DNA of 64,000 nt from Methanobacteriota archaeon (GTDB lineage Archaea > Halobacteriota > Methanomicrobia > Methanomicrobiales > Methanospirillaceae). The notes below the pieces were generated by a model that saw only the letters and a list, made by a program, of their open reading frames with translations, ran no database searches and was not told where the DNA came from. The stretch is from contig JAKPPV010000010.1 of NCBI GenBank assembly GCA_029547145.1, positions 1-64,000 on the forward strand. The letters run 5' to 3'. The position numbers were made by a program, and so were the translations under genes. This document shows, in pieces, positions 35,378-44,292 of this stretch (positions are counted from its first letter, which is position 1; each line of letters starts with the position of its first letter).

Positions 35378-35601
35378 CATGGTCACCTGACCTGACTGCA
35401 GTGCATCCCGGGGTCTCTCCCGGAACACCTACTTTCTGAAAAGACGTCAAAGTATTTAATTATAATGATTGTACAATTGCGCAATCCATCGACCTTTCCA
35501 TAAAAATTCGACAATGAATCGGCGATCACCCCTCCCGGCAGACTGGGAAAGGAGACCGCCGGCAGTACCCCTCCGGAGAAGGCAGGCAGACTGTATCTCC
35601 A

Positions 35602-35612
35602 GTTATTTATAC
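35602..35612 (+). promoter_or_regulatory. TATA box of the proline-rich membrane protein gene
   Basis: AGTTATTTATAC lies about 25-35 bases before the ATG at 35637, which has no Shine-Dalgarno. A leaderless transcript is likely. The 200-base gap to the left is AT-rich and also holds the divergent archaellin promoter. Confidence 0.5.
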
Positions 35613-35636
35613 TCCCCGCGTCCACCTGATCGTGGC

Positions 35637-36455
35637 ATGGAGAAGCGTGAGATCCAGTACGTGGTGCTCGCGCTCTCGGTCGTGATCATCCTCGCGCTCG
35701 TGGTGAAACCGGCGTTGACCGGCCGGCCCGCGAACCTGGGGGTGCAGGCGACCGGAAACGACACCCCGCTCCCCACGGAGACCGCCGGTACCGTTCCGAC
35801 CCCCGCCGGGCTGCCGTCCGCGAGCCCCGGTGCGACGACCACCACGGAGACGGTCGCCGGCGTTCCGCCTCCCGTCCCCTCCGACCTCCCCTATGCCGTC
35901 CGGGAGGGTGAGGCCTCGCTCCCCGCCGGCAGCACCCCGATCGCCATTCCCTCCTCCGCTCCGGCATCCGCAGGGACGGTCGCACCCGTCCGCACCCCCG
36001 CACCCACGGTTGCGGCCCCCCTCTCCGGCGTCACGCAGATCCCGTTCGTCGACCCCGCCCGGTACTCGGTCCAGCTCACCGACCCGCTGCCGCCCTCGAT
36101 CCCGCTCGTCACCAGCCCGACGGAGGACCCGACCATGCAGACCTACGCGCAGGTCTCCGGCCGCTGGTCCGGCACCACCGACGTGATCCAGATCCCCTAC
36201 CCGTCGTTCGAGATCGAGTACACCCTTACCCCCTCGGTGCAGCCCGACATCGTGATGCCGCGGTTCTCGATCCAGGTGGTCGATGCCGACGACCCGAACC
36301 GCTTCGTCCGGATCATCTCTCCCCCGGGCAACACCTTCTCCGGCCGGTTCTCCGAGAAATTCTACGAGGGCAACCACCGGTACTACTTCGTCATCACGAG
36401 CCGCTACATCCAGTCCTACACGATCCACGTGAAGGTCCCCCGCCGCTACCTCTGA
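35637..36455 (+). CDS. Membrane-anchored protein with Pro/Thr linker and C-terminal beta domain
   Basis: A 272-residue protein starting MEKREIQYVVLALSVVIILA, a single N-terminal membrane anchor. Residues about 35-145 are a Pro/Thr/Ala linker similar in style to the other surface proteins here. The C-terminal 120 residues (YAQVSGRWSGTTDVIQIPYP to the end) form a likely beta-sandwich facing outside. No enzyme motif is seen. The gene lies between the divergent archaellin promoter and deoxyhypusine synthase and could be a surface-associated protein; a link to the archaellum is only suggested by position. Confidence 0.7.
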   Translation: MEKREIQYVVLALSVVIILALVVKPALTGRPANLGVQATGNDTPLPTETAGTVPTPAGLPSASPGATTTTETVAGVPPPVPSDLPYAVREGEASLPAGSTPIAIPSSAPASAGTVAPVRTPAPTVAAPLSGVTQIPFVDPARYSVQLTDPLPPSIPLVTSPTEDPTMQTYAQVSGRWSGTTDVIQIPYPSFEIEYTLTPSVQPDIVMPRFSIQVVDADDPNRFVRIISPPGNTFSGRFSEKFYEGNHRYYFVITSRYIQSYTIHVKVPRRYL

Positions 36456-36509
36456 CGGCGGGCAGGCACCCATATCATTATCCATCGGATCCCCCGAAAG
36501 TAATGCACC

Positions 36510-37487
36510 ATGGCGATGCAGCCCACCGTCCCCGTACGACCAACCAACGACCTCGCCGCCCTCCTCGAGGGGATGGCCGCGACCGGCTTCCAGGGTCGGA
36601 AGCTCGGGGAGTCGGTCCGTGTCTGGCGCATGATGCTCGGTGACCCCGACTGCACGATCCTGCTCGGGCTCTCGGGCGCGATGATCCCCGCCGGCATGCG
36701 CGAGGTGTTGAGCGCCCTCGTCCGGCATCACTACGTCGACGCGATCGTCTCCACGGGCGCCAACATCTTCCACGACGCCTGCGAGCACCTGGGGATCTGC
36801 CACTACCAGGGGCACCACCACGTTGACGACGCCGAGCTCTTCAGTCAGGGGATCGACCGGATATACGACGTCTTCGCATTCGAGGAGGAGTTCCGGACCA
36901 CCGACCGGAAGATCGCCGAGTTCGCAGGGTCCATCGCTCCGTTCCGCGGCTCCTCGCGGGCATTTCTCGAGGAGTTCGGAAGGTTCGTCTCCCGGAGCGC
37001 CCCCGGGAGCTCCTCCTTCCTCGCCACCTGCGTCGAGGAGGGCGTGCCCGTCTTCGTCCCGGCGCTCGCCGACTCCTCGATCGGGATCGGACTCTTGATC
37101 GCGCGCCGCAACGGCATCGAGGTGGACGTCGACCAGCTCGCCGACGCCGACGAGGTCACCCGGATCGTCGAGTCGGCAAAGAAGACCGGCGTCGTCTACA
37201 TCGGCGGCGGGGTTCCGAAGAACTTCATCCAGCAGACCCAGGTGATCGGTTCGATCCACGATGCGGACTGCACCGGGCACGCCTATGCGATCCAGTACAC
37301 CGCCGACTCGCCGCACTGGGGCGGGCTCTCGGGCTGCACCTTCGAGGAGGCGATCTCCTGGGGCAAGGAGCAGGTCCAGAGCCCGCGCGTCCAGTGTTTC
37401 TGCGACGCCACGATCGCCCTCCCGATCGTGGTCTCGGCCCTCCTCGCGGGTGGTCTGGAAAGGGAACCGCGCCGGTTCACGTTCTGA
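36510..37487 (+). CDS. dys: Deoxyhypusine synthase
   Basis: A 325-residue enzyme that transfers aminobutyl from spermidine to a lysine of aIF5A, the first step of hypusine formation. The family fold is seen in CTILLGLSGAMIPAGMREV and VVYIGGGVPKNFIQQTQ. The catalytic lysine is Lys286 in EEAISWGKEQV. Archaeal members may use other amine acceptors or lack the hydroxylase step. The ATG at 36510 has an AT-rich stretch (ATATCATTATCC) about 30-40 bases upstream and no ribosome site. Confidence 0.93.
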   Translation: MAMQPTVPVRPTNDLAALLEGMAATGFQGRKLGESVRVWRMMLGDPDCTILLGLSGAMIPAGMREVLSALVRHHYVDAIVSTGANIFHDACEHLGICHYQGHHHVDDAELFSQGIDRIYDVFAFEEEFRTTDRKIAEFAGSIAPFRGSSRAFLEEFGRFVSRSAPGSSSFLATCVEEGVPVFVPALADSSIGIGLLIARRNGIEVDVDQLADADEVTRIVESAKKTGVVYIGGGVPKNFIQQTQVIGSIHDADCTGHAYAIQYTADSPHWGGLSGCTFEEAISWGKEQVQSPRVQCFCDATIALPIVVSALLAGGLEREPRRFTF

Positions 37488-37562
37488 GCCGGACCCGTTC
37501 TCCGGTCCGACCGCAACCCTTATCCCTTCCACCCTCACATCATAGTGCGCACCAATCATGGA

Positions 37563-37594
37563 GTGACGCTGCGCGTCACGAGTATCCACTGGAT
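37563..37594. repeat. Two tandem inverted repeats upstream of tRNA-Ser
   Basis: A perfect inverted repeat GTGACGC-TGC-GCGTCAC (37563-37579) is followed five bases later by the palindrome ATCCA-C-TGGAT (37584-37594). They lie between deoxyhypusine synthase and tRNA-Ser. They could form a stem in a leader RNA or be protein binding sites for the large operon that follows. Confidence 0.55.
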
Positions 37595-37606
37595 GCGAGA
37601 TTCATC

Positions 37607-37691
37607 GTTGAGGTAGCCAAGCCTGGTATGGCGCAGGTTTGCTAAACCTGTGTCCCCCTGGGACTCGAGGGTTCAAATCCCTCCCTCAGCG
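37607..37691 (+). tRNA. tRNA-Ser (anticodon GCT)
   Basis: An 85-base class II tRNA. The acceptor stem GTTGAGG (37607-37613) pairs with CCTCAGC (37684-37690) including one G-U pair; discriminator G. The anticodon stem CAGGT/ACCTG closes loop TTGCTAA (anticodon GCT). A long variable arm (GTCCCCCTGGGAC-type) and the T-arm GAGGGTTCAAATCCCTC follow. It ends only 31 bases before rps13 and is probably part of the same primary transcript. Confidence 0.95.
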
Positions 37692-37722
37692 CTCTGGGCT
37701 GCAGCTCAATCGAGGAGACCTT

Positions 37723-38178
37723 ATGGCACACGAAGAAGACGATATCAGATACTTCGTCCGCATCAGCAACACCGACCTGGACGGGACCAAGTCCGTCCGC
37801 GTCGCGCTGACGGGCATCCCCGGTGTCGGCCGCCACGCGGCAGGGATCATCGCCCGCCGTGCGAGGGTCGGTGAGCGGGAGACGATGGGGAGGCTCGACG
37901 ACGACTCGATCGAGCGCCTCCGCGAGGCGGTCGGCGGCTACGCAGGCCTGGCCCCCGCGTGGATGCTGAACCGCACGAAGGACGTCTACACCGGCGAGCC
38001 ACGGCACCTCCTGGGTACCGACCTCGCGCTCGCCCGCGAGGAGGACATCAACCTGCTCCGCAAGATCCGGTGCTACCGCGGCATCCGGCATGAGACCGGG
38101 CAGAAGGTGCGCGGGCAGCGGACGAAGTCGACCGGGCGGACGGGCGCCACCGTCGGTGTCCGGAGAAAGAAGGACTAA
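37723..38178 (+). CDS. rps13: Ribosomal protein S13 (uS13)
   Basis: A 151-residue small-subunit head protein. It shows [21 protein letters not shown] near the N-terminus and the basic tail [19 protein letters not shown] that contacts tRNA. The frame is open back through the tRNA gene, but GGAGACC before the ATG at 37723 and the conserved [14 protein letters not shown] start fix the beginning. It is the first protein gene of the alpha-operon-like run rps13, rps4, rps11, rpoD. Confidence 0.96.
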   Translation: MAHEEDDIRYFVRISNTDLDGTKSVRVALTGIPGVGRHAAGIIARRARVGERETMGRLDDDSIERLREAVGGYAGLAPAWMLNRTKDVYTGEPRHLLGTDLALAREEDINLLRKIRCYRGIRHETGQKVRGQRTKSTGRTGATVGVRRKKD

Positions 38179-38194
38179 AGCGGGGCGACAATAG

Positions 38195-38743
38195 ATGGGA
38201 TATCCAGGCAAGGACAGGAAGTCGTACGGGACGCCCAAGCGTCCCTTCGAGAAGACCCGGATCGAGTCGGAGACCAAGCTCGTCATCGAGTACGGCCTCA
38301 GGAACAAGCGCGAGGTCTGGAAGGCCCAGGCCGCCCTCAGGCGGTACCGGAAGGGCGCCCGCGACCTGCTCGCGCTCGAGTCGGCCTCGACCAACCCCGA
38401 TCTCGCCGCCCGGAAGAAGAACGAGCTGATCGGGCATCTCCAGCGGGTCGGGCTCCTCGGCGGCGAGGCGGATATCGACGACGTCCTCGCCCTCAGGGTC
38501 CAGCAGCCACTCGAGCGTCGGCTCCAGACGCAGGTCTACCGTCTCGGGCTCGCCCGTTCCCCGCGGCAGGCCCGGCAGCTGGTCACGCACGGCCACATCG
38601 CGATCGGCGGGCGCCGGGTCGACATCCCGGGGTACCTGGTCTCGCGGGCGGAAGAGTCGCAGATCTCGTACTATGGCCGGTCCCCGTTCACGAACACCGA
38701 GCATCCCGAGCTGAACCGTCAGCTCGGCAAGAGGAGGCGGTAA
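38195..38743 (+). CDS. rps4: Ribosomal protein S4 (uS4)
   Basis: A 182-residue 16S rRNA-binding protein that nucleates 30S assembly. The S4 RNA-binding domain is visible near residues 105-160 ([20 protein letters not shown]). Archaeal-type N-terminus [20 protein letters not shown]. It lies between rps13 and rps11, with gaps of 16 and 3 bases. Confidence 0.96.
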   Translation: MGYPGKDRKSYGTPKRPFEKTRIESETKLVIEYGLRNKREVWKAQAALRRYRKGARDLLALESASTNPDLAARKKNELIGHLQRVGLLGGEADIDDVLALRVQQPLERRLQTQVYRLGLARSPRQARQLVTHGHIAIGGRRVDIPGYLVSRAEESQISYYGRSPFTNTEHPELNRQLGKRRR

Positions 38744-38746
38744 CCG

Positions 38747-39142
38747 ATGGCAGACGCAAAGGAACGGTGGGGGGTCGCCCACATCTACGCCTCGTTCAAC
38801 AACACGATCATCACCGTGACGGACCTCTCCGGGGCGGAGACGGTCACCAAGTCGAGCGGCGGCATGGTCGTCAAGCAGGACAGGAACGAGTCGAGCCCGT
38901 ATGCCGCGATGAAGATGGCGAGCGACGTCGCCCAGGCAGCGATGGACAAGGGCTTCGTCGGCCTCCACGTCAAGGTGCGTGCACCCGGCAAGGGGAAGCA
39001 GCGCTCCCCCGGCGCCGGGGCGCAGGCTGCCATTCGCGCCCTCGCCCGGGCCGGCATGCGGATCGGCCGGATCGAGGACGTGACCCCGGTTCCCCATGAC
39101 AGCATCCGCCCCAAGGGCGGACGCCGGGGCAGGAGAGTCTGA
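38747..39142 (+). CDS. rps11: Ribosomal protein S11 (uS11)
   Basis: A 131-residue platform protein of the small subunit. Typical sequence: [20 protein letters not shown] at the start and the C-terminal [20 protein letters not shown]. Its stop overlaps the rpoD start by one base (TGATG), a sign of coupled translation. Confidence 0.96.
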   Translation: MADAKERWGVAHIYASFNNTIITVTDLSGAETVTKSSGGMVVKQDRNESSPYAAMKMASDVAQAAMDKGFVGLHVKVRAPGKGKQRSPGAGAQAAIRALARAGMRIGRIEDVTPVPHDSIRPKGGRRGRRV

Positions 39143-39963
39143 TGCAGATCGAGTGCCAGCACCGCGACGAGCACTCCTGCCGGTTCCTCCTGTCGGGCGC
39201 CCTGCCCTCATTCGCAAACTCGATCCGGCGGGCGATGGCGAGCGAGGTACCGAAGCTCGCGATCGAGAACGTCCGGATCTACGACAACACAAGCGGACTC
39301 TTCGACGAGATGCTCGCCCACCGCCTCGGGCTCATCCCGATCCGGACGGAGGAGGGCACCTACGTACCGATCGATGAATGCACCTGCGAGGGGGCAGGGT
39401 GCAACCGGTGCTCGGTCTCCTACACCCTCTCCGTCGAGGGGCCGGGCATGGTCTACTCACGGGACCTGATCCCAGACGACCCCGTCGCCGTTCCTGCCCT
39501 GGGGGACATCCCGATCGTCAAGCTGGAGAAGGGCCAGAAGGTCGTGCTCGAGGCACAGGCGGTCCTCTCCACGGGCAGGACCCACGCCAAGTGGCAGCCC
39601 ACGACGGTCTGCGGCTACAAGAACTACCCCTGCCTCACGATCGACGCCCGTTGCGACGGGTGTGGCGCCTGCGTCGACGTCTGCCCCCGCAACGTCCTCC
39701 GCCTCACCGGGCGGTGCGTCGCCGTCGACGAGGGCAGGCTCGAGGACTGCTCGCTCTGCCGCCTCTGCGAGAAGAGCTGCCTGTCCACGGGGATCGGGGA
39801 GACGCCCGCGATCCGGGTCGGCATCGAGCCCGATCGCTTCATCTTCAACGTCGAGTCCGACGGTGCGATCCCGGCGACCGCGATCCTCCGCCAGTCGATC
39901 CGGTTCCTCCGGACCCGGGCGGACGAACTCTCACGCGCACTGGAAGAGATTGCCGAGGGATAG
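39142..39963 (+). CDS. rpoD: RNA polymerase subunit D with two 4Fe-4S cluster motifs
   Basis: A 273-residue alpha-like subunit that pairs with subunit L to start RNA polymerase assembly. The assembly domain is at both ends (SGALPSFANSIRRAMASEVP). An inserted ferredoxin-like domain has two complete cysteine sets: Cys171, 174, 177, 181 (CDGCGACVDVCP) and Cys203, 206, 209, 213 (CSLCRLCEKSC). Many archaea have lost one or both sets; here all eight Cys are present, so two Fe-S clusters should form. These clusters are thought to be structural and possibly redox-responsive. Confidence 0.96.
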   Translation: MQIECQHRDEHSCRFLLSGALPSFANSIRRAMASEVPKLAIENVRIYDNTSGLFDEMLAHRLGLIPIRTEEGTYVPIDECTCEGAGCNRCSVSYTLSVEGPGMVYSRDLIPDDPVAVPALGDIPIVKLEKGQKVVLEAQAVLSTGRTHAKWQPTTVCGYKNYPCLTIDARCDGCGACVDVCPRNVLRLTGRCVAVDEGRLEDCSLCRLCEKSCLSTGIGETPAIRVGIEPDRFIFNVESDGAIPATAILRQSIRFLRTRADELSRALEEIAEG

Positions 39964-39967
39964 AGAG

Positions 39968-40333
39968 ATGACACTCACACGAGAGAAGACAAACCCGCGT
40001 CTGACGAATCTGATCACGACGCTGAAAGCGGCCTCGCGCGAGAATGGCGTCCAGGTCTGGCGCGACATCGCCTCCCGCCTCGAGGGCGCCACGAACGCCC
40101 GCGCCGAGGTGAACGTCAGCAAGATCAACCGCTACGCCGCCGAGGGCGAGACGATCCTGGTACCGGGCAAGGTGCTCGGGACGGGCCTGATCGACCGCTC
40201 CGTCCGGGTGGCAGCCCTCAACTTCTCGGCCCAGGCCGAGACCAAGATCAGGGGCGCGAATGGGACCTGCATGACGATCGAAGAGCTCCTGAACGACAAC
40301 CCGAAGGGGAGCCGGGTCAGGATCCTGAGGTGA
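39968..40333 (+). CDS. rpl18e: Ribosomal protein L18e
   Basis: A 121-residue large-subunit protein found in archaea and eukaryotes (L18e, related to L15). It begins [20 protein letters not shown] and contains [20 protein letters not shown]. The longer frame upstream lies inside rpoD and is not used. It starts four bases after the rpoD stop. Confidence 0.95.
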   Translation: MTLTREKTNPRLTNLITTLKAASRENGVQVWRDIASRLEGATNARAEVNVSKINRYAAEGETILVPGKVLGTGLIDRSVRVAALNFSAQAETKIRGANGTCMTIEELLNDNPKGSRVRILR

Positions 40334-40338
40334 GCGAG

Positions 40339-40761
40339 ATGGTAACGGTGATCGATGCGGAGAATCTCCTGCTCGGACGACTCGCCTCGGTGGTCGCCAA
40401 GCGGGCGCTTGCCGGGGAAGAGATCGCGATCGTCAACTCGGAGAAGGCGATCGTCTCGGGTGCGCGTGCGCACGTGCTCAGGGACTTCAAGGAGAAGCGT
40501 GAGCGCGGTTCGCGCGAGGGCGGCCCGTTCTATCCACGCCGCCCGGACCACCTCGTGAAGAGGACGATCCGGGGTATGCTCCCGTACAAGCGCGAACGCG
40601 GTATCGCCGCCTTCAGGGCGATCAGGACCTACGTCGGAGTCCCACCCGAGTTCGCCGACGTCGAGCGGGAGTCCCTCCCCGAGGCGCATATCGACCGGCT
40701 GAACAACCCGAGTTACGTGACGATCGGTGCGATCTCGACCTATCTCGGTGCAAAATATTGA
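40339..40761 (+). CDS. rpl13: Ribosomal protein L13 (uL13)
   Basis: A 140-residue large-subunit protein beginning [20 protein letters not shown], with [20 protein letters not shown] in the middle. The ATG at 40339 is preferred over the GTG at 40330, because GAGGTGA at 40327-40333 is placed correctly for it. That Shine-Dalgarno overlaps the rpl18e stop codon. Confidence 0.95.
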   Translation: MVTVIDAENLLLGRLASVVAKRALAGEEIAIVNSEKAIVSGARAHVLRDFKEKRERGSREGGPFYPRRPDHLVKRTIRGMLPYKRERGIAAFRAIRTYVGVPPEFADVERESLPEAHIDRLNNPSYVTIGAISTYLGAKY

Positions 40762-40772
40762 CAGGTGAACGC

Positions 40773-41174
40773 ATGGCGAAGGTGATAAACACCAGCGGAA
40801 AGCGCAAGACCGCGATCGCGCGGGCGACCCTGAGAGAGGGTCGCGGCGTCATCCGGATCAACTCGGTCCCGCTCGAGTCCTATGGCACCGAGCTGACGCG
40901 CATGAAGATCTCGGAGCCCCTCCTCCTCAAGCCGGACGGTGTGAACGGGATCGATGTCTCGATCACGGTGAGCGGCGGCGGGTTCATGGGCCAGGCAGAG
41001 GCCGTACGTACCGCACTCGCGCGCGGGCTCGTAAACTGGCACGGCGACCCGAACCTGAAGGACCTCTTCCTCGGGTACGATCGGACGCTGCTCGTCAACG
41101 ATTCCCGCCAGAAAGAGGCCAAGAAGCCCCATGGTCGTGGCGCACGCGCAAAGTTCCAGAAGTCGTACCGTTAA
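40773..41174 (+). CDS. rps9: Ribosomal protein S9 (uS9)
   Basis: A 133-residue small-subunit protein with the typical start [20 protein letters not shown] and the basic C-terminal tail ending KFQKSYR, which reaches the P-site tRNA. AGGTGA at 40763-40768 fixes the start at 40773. Confidence 0.95.
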   Translation: MAKVINTSGKRKTAIARATLREGRGVIRINSVPLESYGTELTRMKISEPLLLKPDGVNGIDVSITVSGGGFMGQAEAVRTALARGLVNWHGDPNLKDLFLGYDRTLLVNDSRQKEAKKPHGRGARAKFQKSYR

Positions 41175-41201
41175 GTTAAATTAAGACCGAGAATAACGTG
41201 T

Positions 41202-41390
41202 ATGATACCCGTCCGATGTTTTACATGCGGAAAGGTCATCTCGCCCGCGTGGGATGAGTTCAAGCGGCGGCGGGATGCCGGCGAGGACCCGAAGGGGATC
41301 CTCGACGACCTCGGTCTCCATCGGTATTGCTGCCGGAGGATGCTGCTGACGCACAAAGAGATCATCGACGAAATCAATCCGTACCAATGA
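41202..41390 (+). CDS. rpoN: RNA polymerase subunit N (Rpb10-like)
   Basis: A 62-residue zinc-binding subunit that bridges the D-L assembly platform. Zinc ligands are Cys6 and Cys9 (RCFTCGK) and Cys43-Cys44 (RYCCRRM). Length and sequence are typical. Its TGA stop (41388-41390) is directly followed by the first base of tRNA-Pro. Confidence 0.96.
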   Translation: MIPVRCFTCGKVISPAWDEFKRRRDAGEDPKGILDDLGLHRYCCRRMLLTHKEIIDEINPYQ

Positions 41391-41463
41391 GGGGTCGTGG
41401 GGTAGCCTGGAATCCTATGGCGTTCGGGATGCTGTGACCTGAGTTCGAATCTCAGCGACCCCA
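41391..41463 (+). tRNA. tRNA-Pro (anticodon CGG)
   Basis: A 73-base tRNA with acceptor stem GGGGTCG (41391-41397) and CGACCCC (41456-41462), discriminator A. The anticodon loop TTCGGGA gives anticodon CGG with G37, usual for proline tRNAs; its stem contains G-U pairs. The T-arm is CTGAGTTCGAATCTCAG. It is embedded in an mRNA operon: it begins right after the rpoN stop and ends 28 bases before rpoK, so excision by RNase P and tRNase Z should cut the operon transcript here. Confidence 0.93.
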
Positions 41464-41491
41464 TTCTTATCCAACCATTTTGAGGCAGACG

Positions 41492-41659
41492 ATGGAATCG
41501 TACACCCGTTATGAGAAAGCGAGAATCATCGGAGCCCGCGCCCTCCAGATCTCGATGGGCGCACCCACCCTCATCAACGTCGACAAGAGCGATCCCCTGG
41601 AGATTGCACTCAGGGAGTTCGCGGAGAACGTAATTCCGATCACGGTCAAGAGGAGGTAG
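41492..41659 (+). CDS. rpoK: RNA polymerase subunit K (Rpb6/omega-like)
   Basis: A 55-residue subunit beginning [20 protein letters not shown] and containing [17 protein letters not shown]. This matches archaeal RpoK, the counterpart of bacterial omega, which helps fold the largest subunit. TGAGGCAGAC precedes the ATG at 41492. Position between rpoN/tRNA-Pro and enolase is the usual archaeal order. Confidence 0.95.
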   Translation: MESYTRYEKARIIGARALQISMGAPTLINVDKSDPLEIALREFAENVIPITVKRR

Positions 41660-41667
41660 ACAGAAGA

Positions 41668-42861
41668 ATGACGACGATTGAGGCCGTCCGTCTACGGCGG
41701 ATTCTCGACTCGCGCGGAGATGCGACGGTCGAGGCCGACGTCTGGACGACCTCCGGTTTCGGTCGTGCCGCTGCCCCCTCAGGGGCGTCCACCGGGACAT
41801 ACGAGGCGAAGGTGAGGCCGGTTGACGAGGCGATCAGGGATGCGGAGCAGGGGCTCGTCCCCGAGCTGCTGGGCCTCGACGCCGCCGACCAGGCCGGGTT
41901 CGACCGGGCGATCCGCGACCACGACGGCACGCCGGACCTCTCGAAGATCGGTGCGAACGTCGCCGTGGCGCTCTCGCTCGCGAACGCAAAGGCAGCGGCG
42001 GCCGCATACGACCAGGAACTCTTCCGCTATCTCGGGGGATGCTTCGCCTCCGAGACCCCCTTCCCGCTCGGGAACGTGATCGGTGGCGGGGCGCACGCGG
42101 TGAACGCAACGGAGATCCAGGAGTTCCTGGTGGTCCCGACAGGGGCACCGGGTGCCCGGGAAGGGGTCTTCGCGAACGCGGCCGTTCATGCGAAGGTACG
42201 GGAGCTCCTGGTCGGGACGAACAGGGGCGCCGGCAAGGGCGACGAGGGGGCGTGGGCCCCGGCGATCGACGACCTGGAGGCGTTCGAGGTCCTCCAGCAG
42301 GCGGTCGGCATGGTCTCCGACGACCTCGGGTTTTCGATCGGGATCGGGATCGACGTCGCGGCGAACGCGCACTGGAAGGACGGGCGGTACCGCTACCGGA
42401 CCGCCGAGAGGAGCCCCGAGGAGCAGGTCGCCTACATCGCGGAGCTCGTCGAGCGGTTCGGCCTCATCTACGTCGAGGACCCGCTCCACGAGGAGGACTT
42501 CGAGGGTTTCGCCGACCTCTCCGAGGTGGTCGCCGACCGCTGCCTCGTCTGCGGCGACGACCTCTTCGTCACCAACCCGGAGCGGATCACGAGGGGGATC
42601 GAGCTGGGCTCGGCGAACTGCGTGCTGATCAAGCCGAACCAGATCGGAACCCTGACCGACACCTACGAGGCGATCCAGCTCGCCCACACCCACGGGCTCG
42701 ACACGGTGATGAGTCACCGGTCGGGGGAGACGACCGATACCACGATTGCACACCTCGCGACCGCTTTCGGCTGCATCTTCCTGAAGTCCGGTGCAGTCGG
42801 CGGCGAGCGTATCGCAAAGTTGAATGAACTGATCAGAATCGAGGAGCAGCTGTACACATGA
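41668..42861 (+). CDS. eno: Enolase
   Basis: A 397-residue glycolytic/gluconeogenic enzyme that interconverts 2-phosphoglycerate and phosphoenolpyruvate. Signatures: [51 protein letters not shown], and the C-terminal [14 protein letters not shown] and [17 protein letters not shown]. It sits in the ribosomal/RNA polymerase operon as in many archaea. Its stop overlaps the rps2 start (ATGA). Confidence 0.96.
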   Translation: MTTIEAVRLRRILDSRGDATVEADVWTTSGFGRAAAPSGASTGTYEAKVRPVDEAIRDAEQGLVPELLGLDAADQAGFDRAIRDHDGTPDLSKIGANVAVALSLANAKAAAAAYDQELFRYLGGCFASETPFPLGNVIGGGAHAVNATEIQEFLVVPTGAPGAREGVFANAAVHAKVRELLVGTNRGAGKGDEGAWAPAIDDLEAFEVLQQAVGMVSDDLGFSIGIGIDVAANAHWKDGRYRYRTAERSPEEQVAYIAELVERFGLIYVEDPLHEEDFEGFADLSEVVADRCLVCGDDLFVTNPERITRGIELGSANCVLIKPNQIGTLTDTYEAIQLAHTHGLDTVMSHRSGETTDTTIAHLATAFGCIFLKSGAVGGERIAKLNELIRIEEQLYT

Positions 42862-43466
42862 CGGCATATGAGATGGAGATCGAGCTCGCCGAACCGCTCG
42901 TCCCGGTCGAGGAGTACCTCGCCGCCGGAATTCACATCGGCACCCAGCAGAAGAGCAAGGACATGAAGAAGTTCATCTACCGCGTCCGCGGGGATGGGCT
43001 CTACATCATCGACATCCGCGAGACGGACGAGCGGATCAAGACCGCCGCCAAGTTCCTCTCGCAGTTCAACCCATCGAACATCCTGGTCGTCACCTCGCGC
43101 CAGTACGGCCAGTACCCGGCCCGCCGGTTCGCGGATGCAATCGGAGCGATCGCCGCCACCGGCAGGTTCGTGCCCGGCCGTATGACCAACCAGAACCTCC
43201 ACGGATACATCGAACCGGAGGTGGTGCTGGTGACGGATCCGATCGGGGACGCCCAGGCGATCAGGGAGGCGGTGCAGTCCGGCATCCCCGTCGTCGCCCT
43301 CTGCGACACCAACAACATGACCCAGTTCGTCGACCTCGTGATCCCGACCAACAACAAGGGGCGCAAGGCGCTCTCGATGGTCTACTACCTGCTCACGCGC
43401 GAGATGCTCCGCCTCCGCGGCATCCAGACGTCGCTGACGCAGGAGGATTTCGAGACCGATCTGTAG
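42858..43466 (+). CDS. rps2: Ribosomal protein S2 (uS2)
   Basis: A 202-residue archaeal/eukaryotic-type S2 without the long bacterial extension. Recognisable segments are [33 protein letters not shown] and the final [16 protein letters not shown]. Its start ATG overlaps the enolase stop. A Memo-family gene follows after 30 bases. Confidence 0.95.
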   Translation: MTAYEMEIELAEPLVPVEEYLAAGIHIGTQQKSKDMKKFIYRVRGDGLYIIDIRETDERIKTAAKFLSQFNPSNILVVTSRQYGQYPARRFADAIGAIAATGRFVPGRMTNQNLHGYIEPEVVLVTDPIGDAQAIREAVQSGIPVVALCDTNNMTQFVDLVIPTNNKGRKALSMVYYLLTREMLRLRGIQTSLTQEDFETDL

Positions 43467-43496
43467 ATATACGATGAGGCAGGAGAAGCTCCTCCC

Positions 43497-44291
43497 ATGA
43501 AGGTCAGGACACCGGCGGTTGCAGGTATGTTCTACCCGGGGGAGCCTCACCACCTCGAGCAGCTGCTCGAGCGGTTCTTCCTCGAAGCGGGACCGGACAG
43601 GGGGTGCGATCCCTTCGCGATCGTCGCCCCCCATGCCGGGTACGTCTACTCCGGGGCGGTGGCGGCCTCGGCCTACGCCACGCTGCCCCGGGACTTCGAC
43701 GGGACGTTCGTCGTCGTCGGCCCCTCTCACGGGGGGTACCCGACATGCGCGTCCTCGATCCCGTGGGAGACGCCGCTCGGGATCGTGGACGTGGACGAGG
43801 ACCTCGTCCGTGCCCTCGGGATCCCCGTGAACGAGCTGTACATGCGCGACGAGCATGCGCTCGAGGTGCAGATGCCGTTCATCAAGTACCGTTTTCCCCG
43901 TGCACGTGTCGCGCCCGTGATGATGGGTCTCCAGGACCTCGGATCGGCCGAACTGCTCGGCGCCCGGATCGAGCGTGCGATCACCGGGACCGGCCGGGAC
44001 GTCCGGGTGGTCGCCTCCAGCGACTTCTCGCACTACGTCCCCGCACCGGTGGCGCGCTCCCAGGACCTGTATGCGATCGAGGCGCTCGCCGACCTCGACC
44101 TCGAGCTCTTCTACGAGCGGATCGCCGAGCGGCGGGTCTCTGCGTGCGGGTACGGCCCGATCGCCGTCGCCTGCACCGTCGCCGAGGCCCTTGGAGCCCG
44201 CCACGCCCGCCTGGTCCGGTACGCGACGAGCGGCGACGTGACGGGGGACCACGCCTCGGTGGTGGGGTACGCGGCACTTGCGGTGGTGTAG
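43497..44291 (+). CDS. Memo-family protein (AmmeMemoRadiSam system protein B)
   Basis: A 264-residue protein of the Memo/AmmeMemoRadiSam B family, structurally related to extradiol dioxygenases. Conserved His-containing segments are seen: VAPHAGYVYSGAVAAS, VVVGPSHGGYPTCASSI and SSDFSHYVPAP. The function in archaea is unknown, although the family recurs next to ribosomal and mevalonate genes. The radical SAM and AMMECR1 partners of the system are not in the window. Confidence 0.9.
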   Translation: MKVRTPAVAGMFYPGEPHHLEQLLERFFLEAGPDRGCDPFAIVAPHAGYVYSGAVAASAYATLPRDFDGTFVVVGPSHGGYPTCASSIPWETPLGIVDVDEDLVRALGIPVNELYMRDEHALEVQMPFIKYRFPRARVAPVMMGLQDLGSAELLGARIERAITGTGRDVRVVASSDFSHYVPAPVARSQDLYAIEALADLDLELFYERIAERRVSACGYGPIAVACTVAEALGARHARLVRYATSGDVTGDHASVVGYAALAVV

Positions 44292-44292
44292 G

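Noticed and set aside
37639-37722. Upstream extension of rps13 through tRNA-Ser
   Set aside because: The open frame passes through the tRNA and lacks conservation; GGAGACC and the ATG at 37723 define the start.
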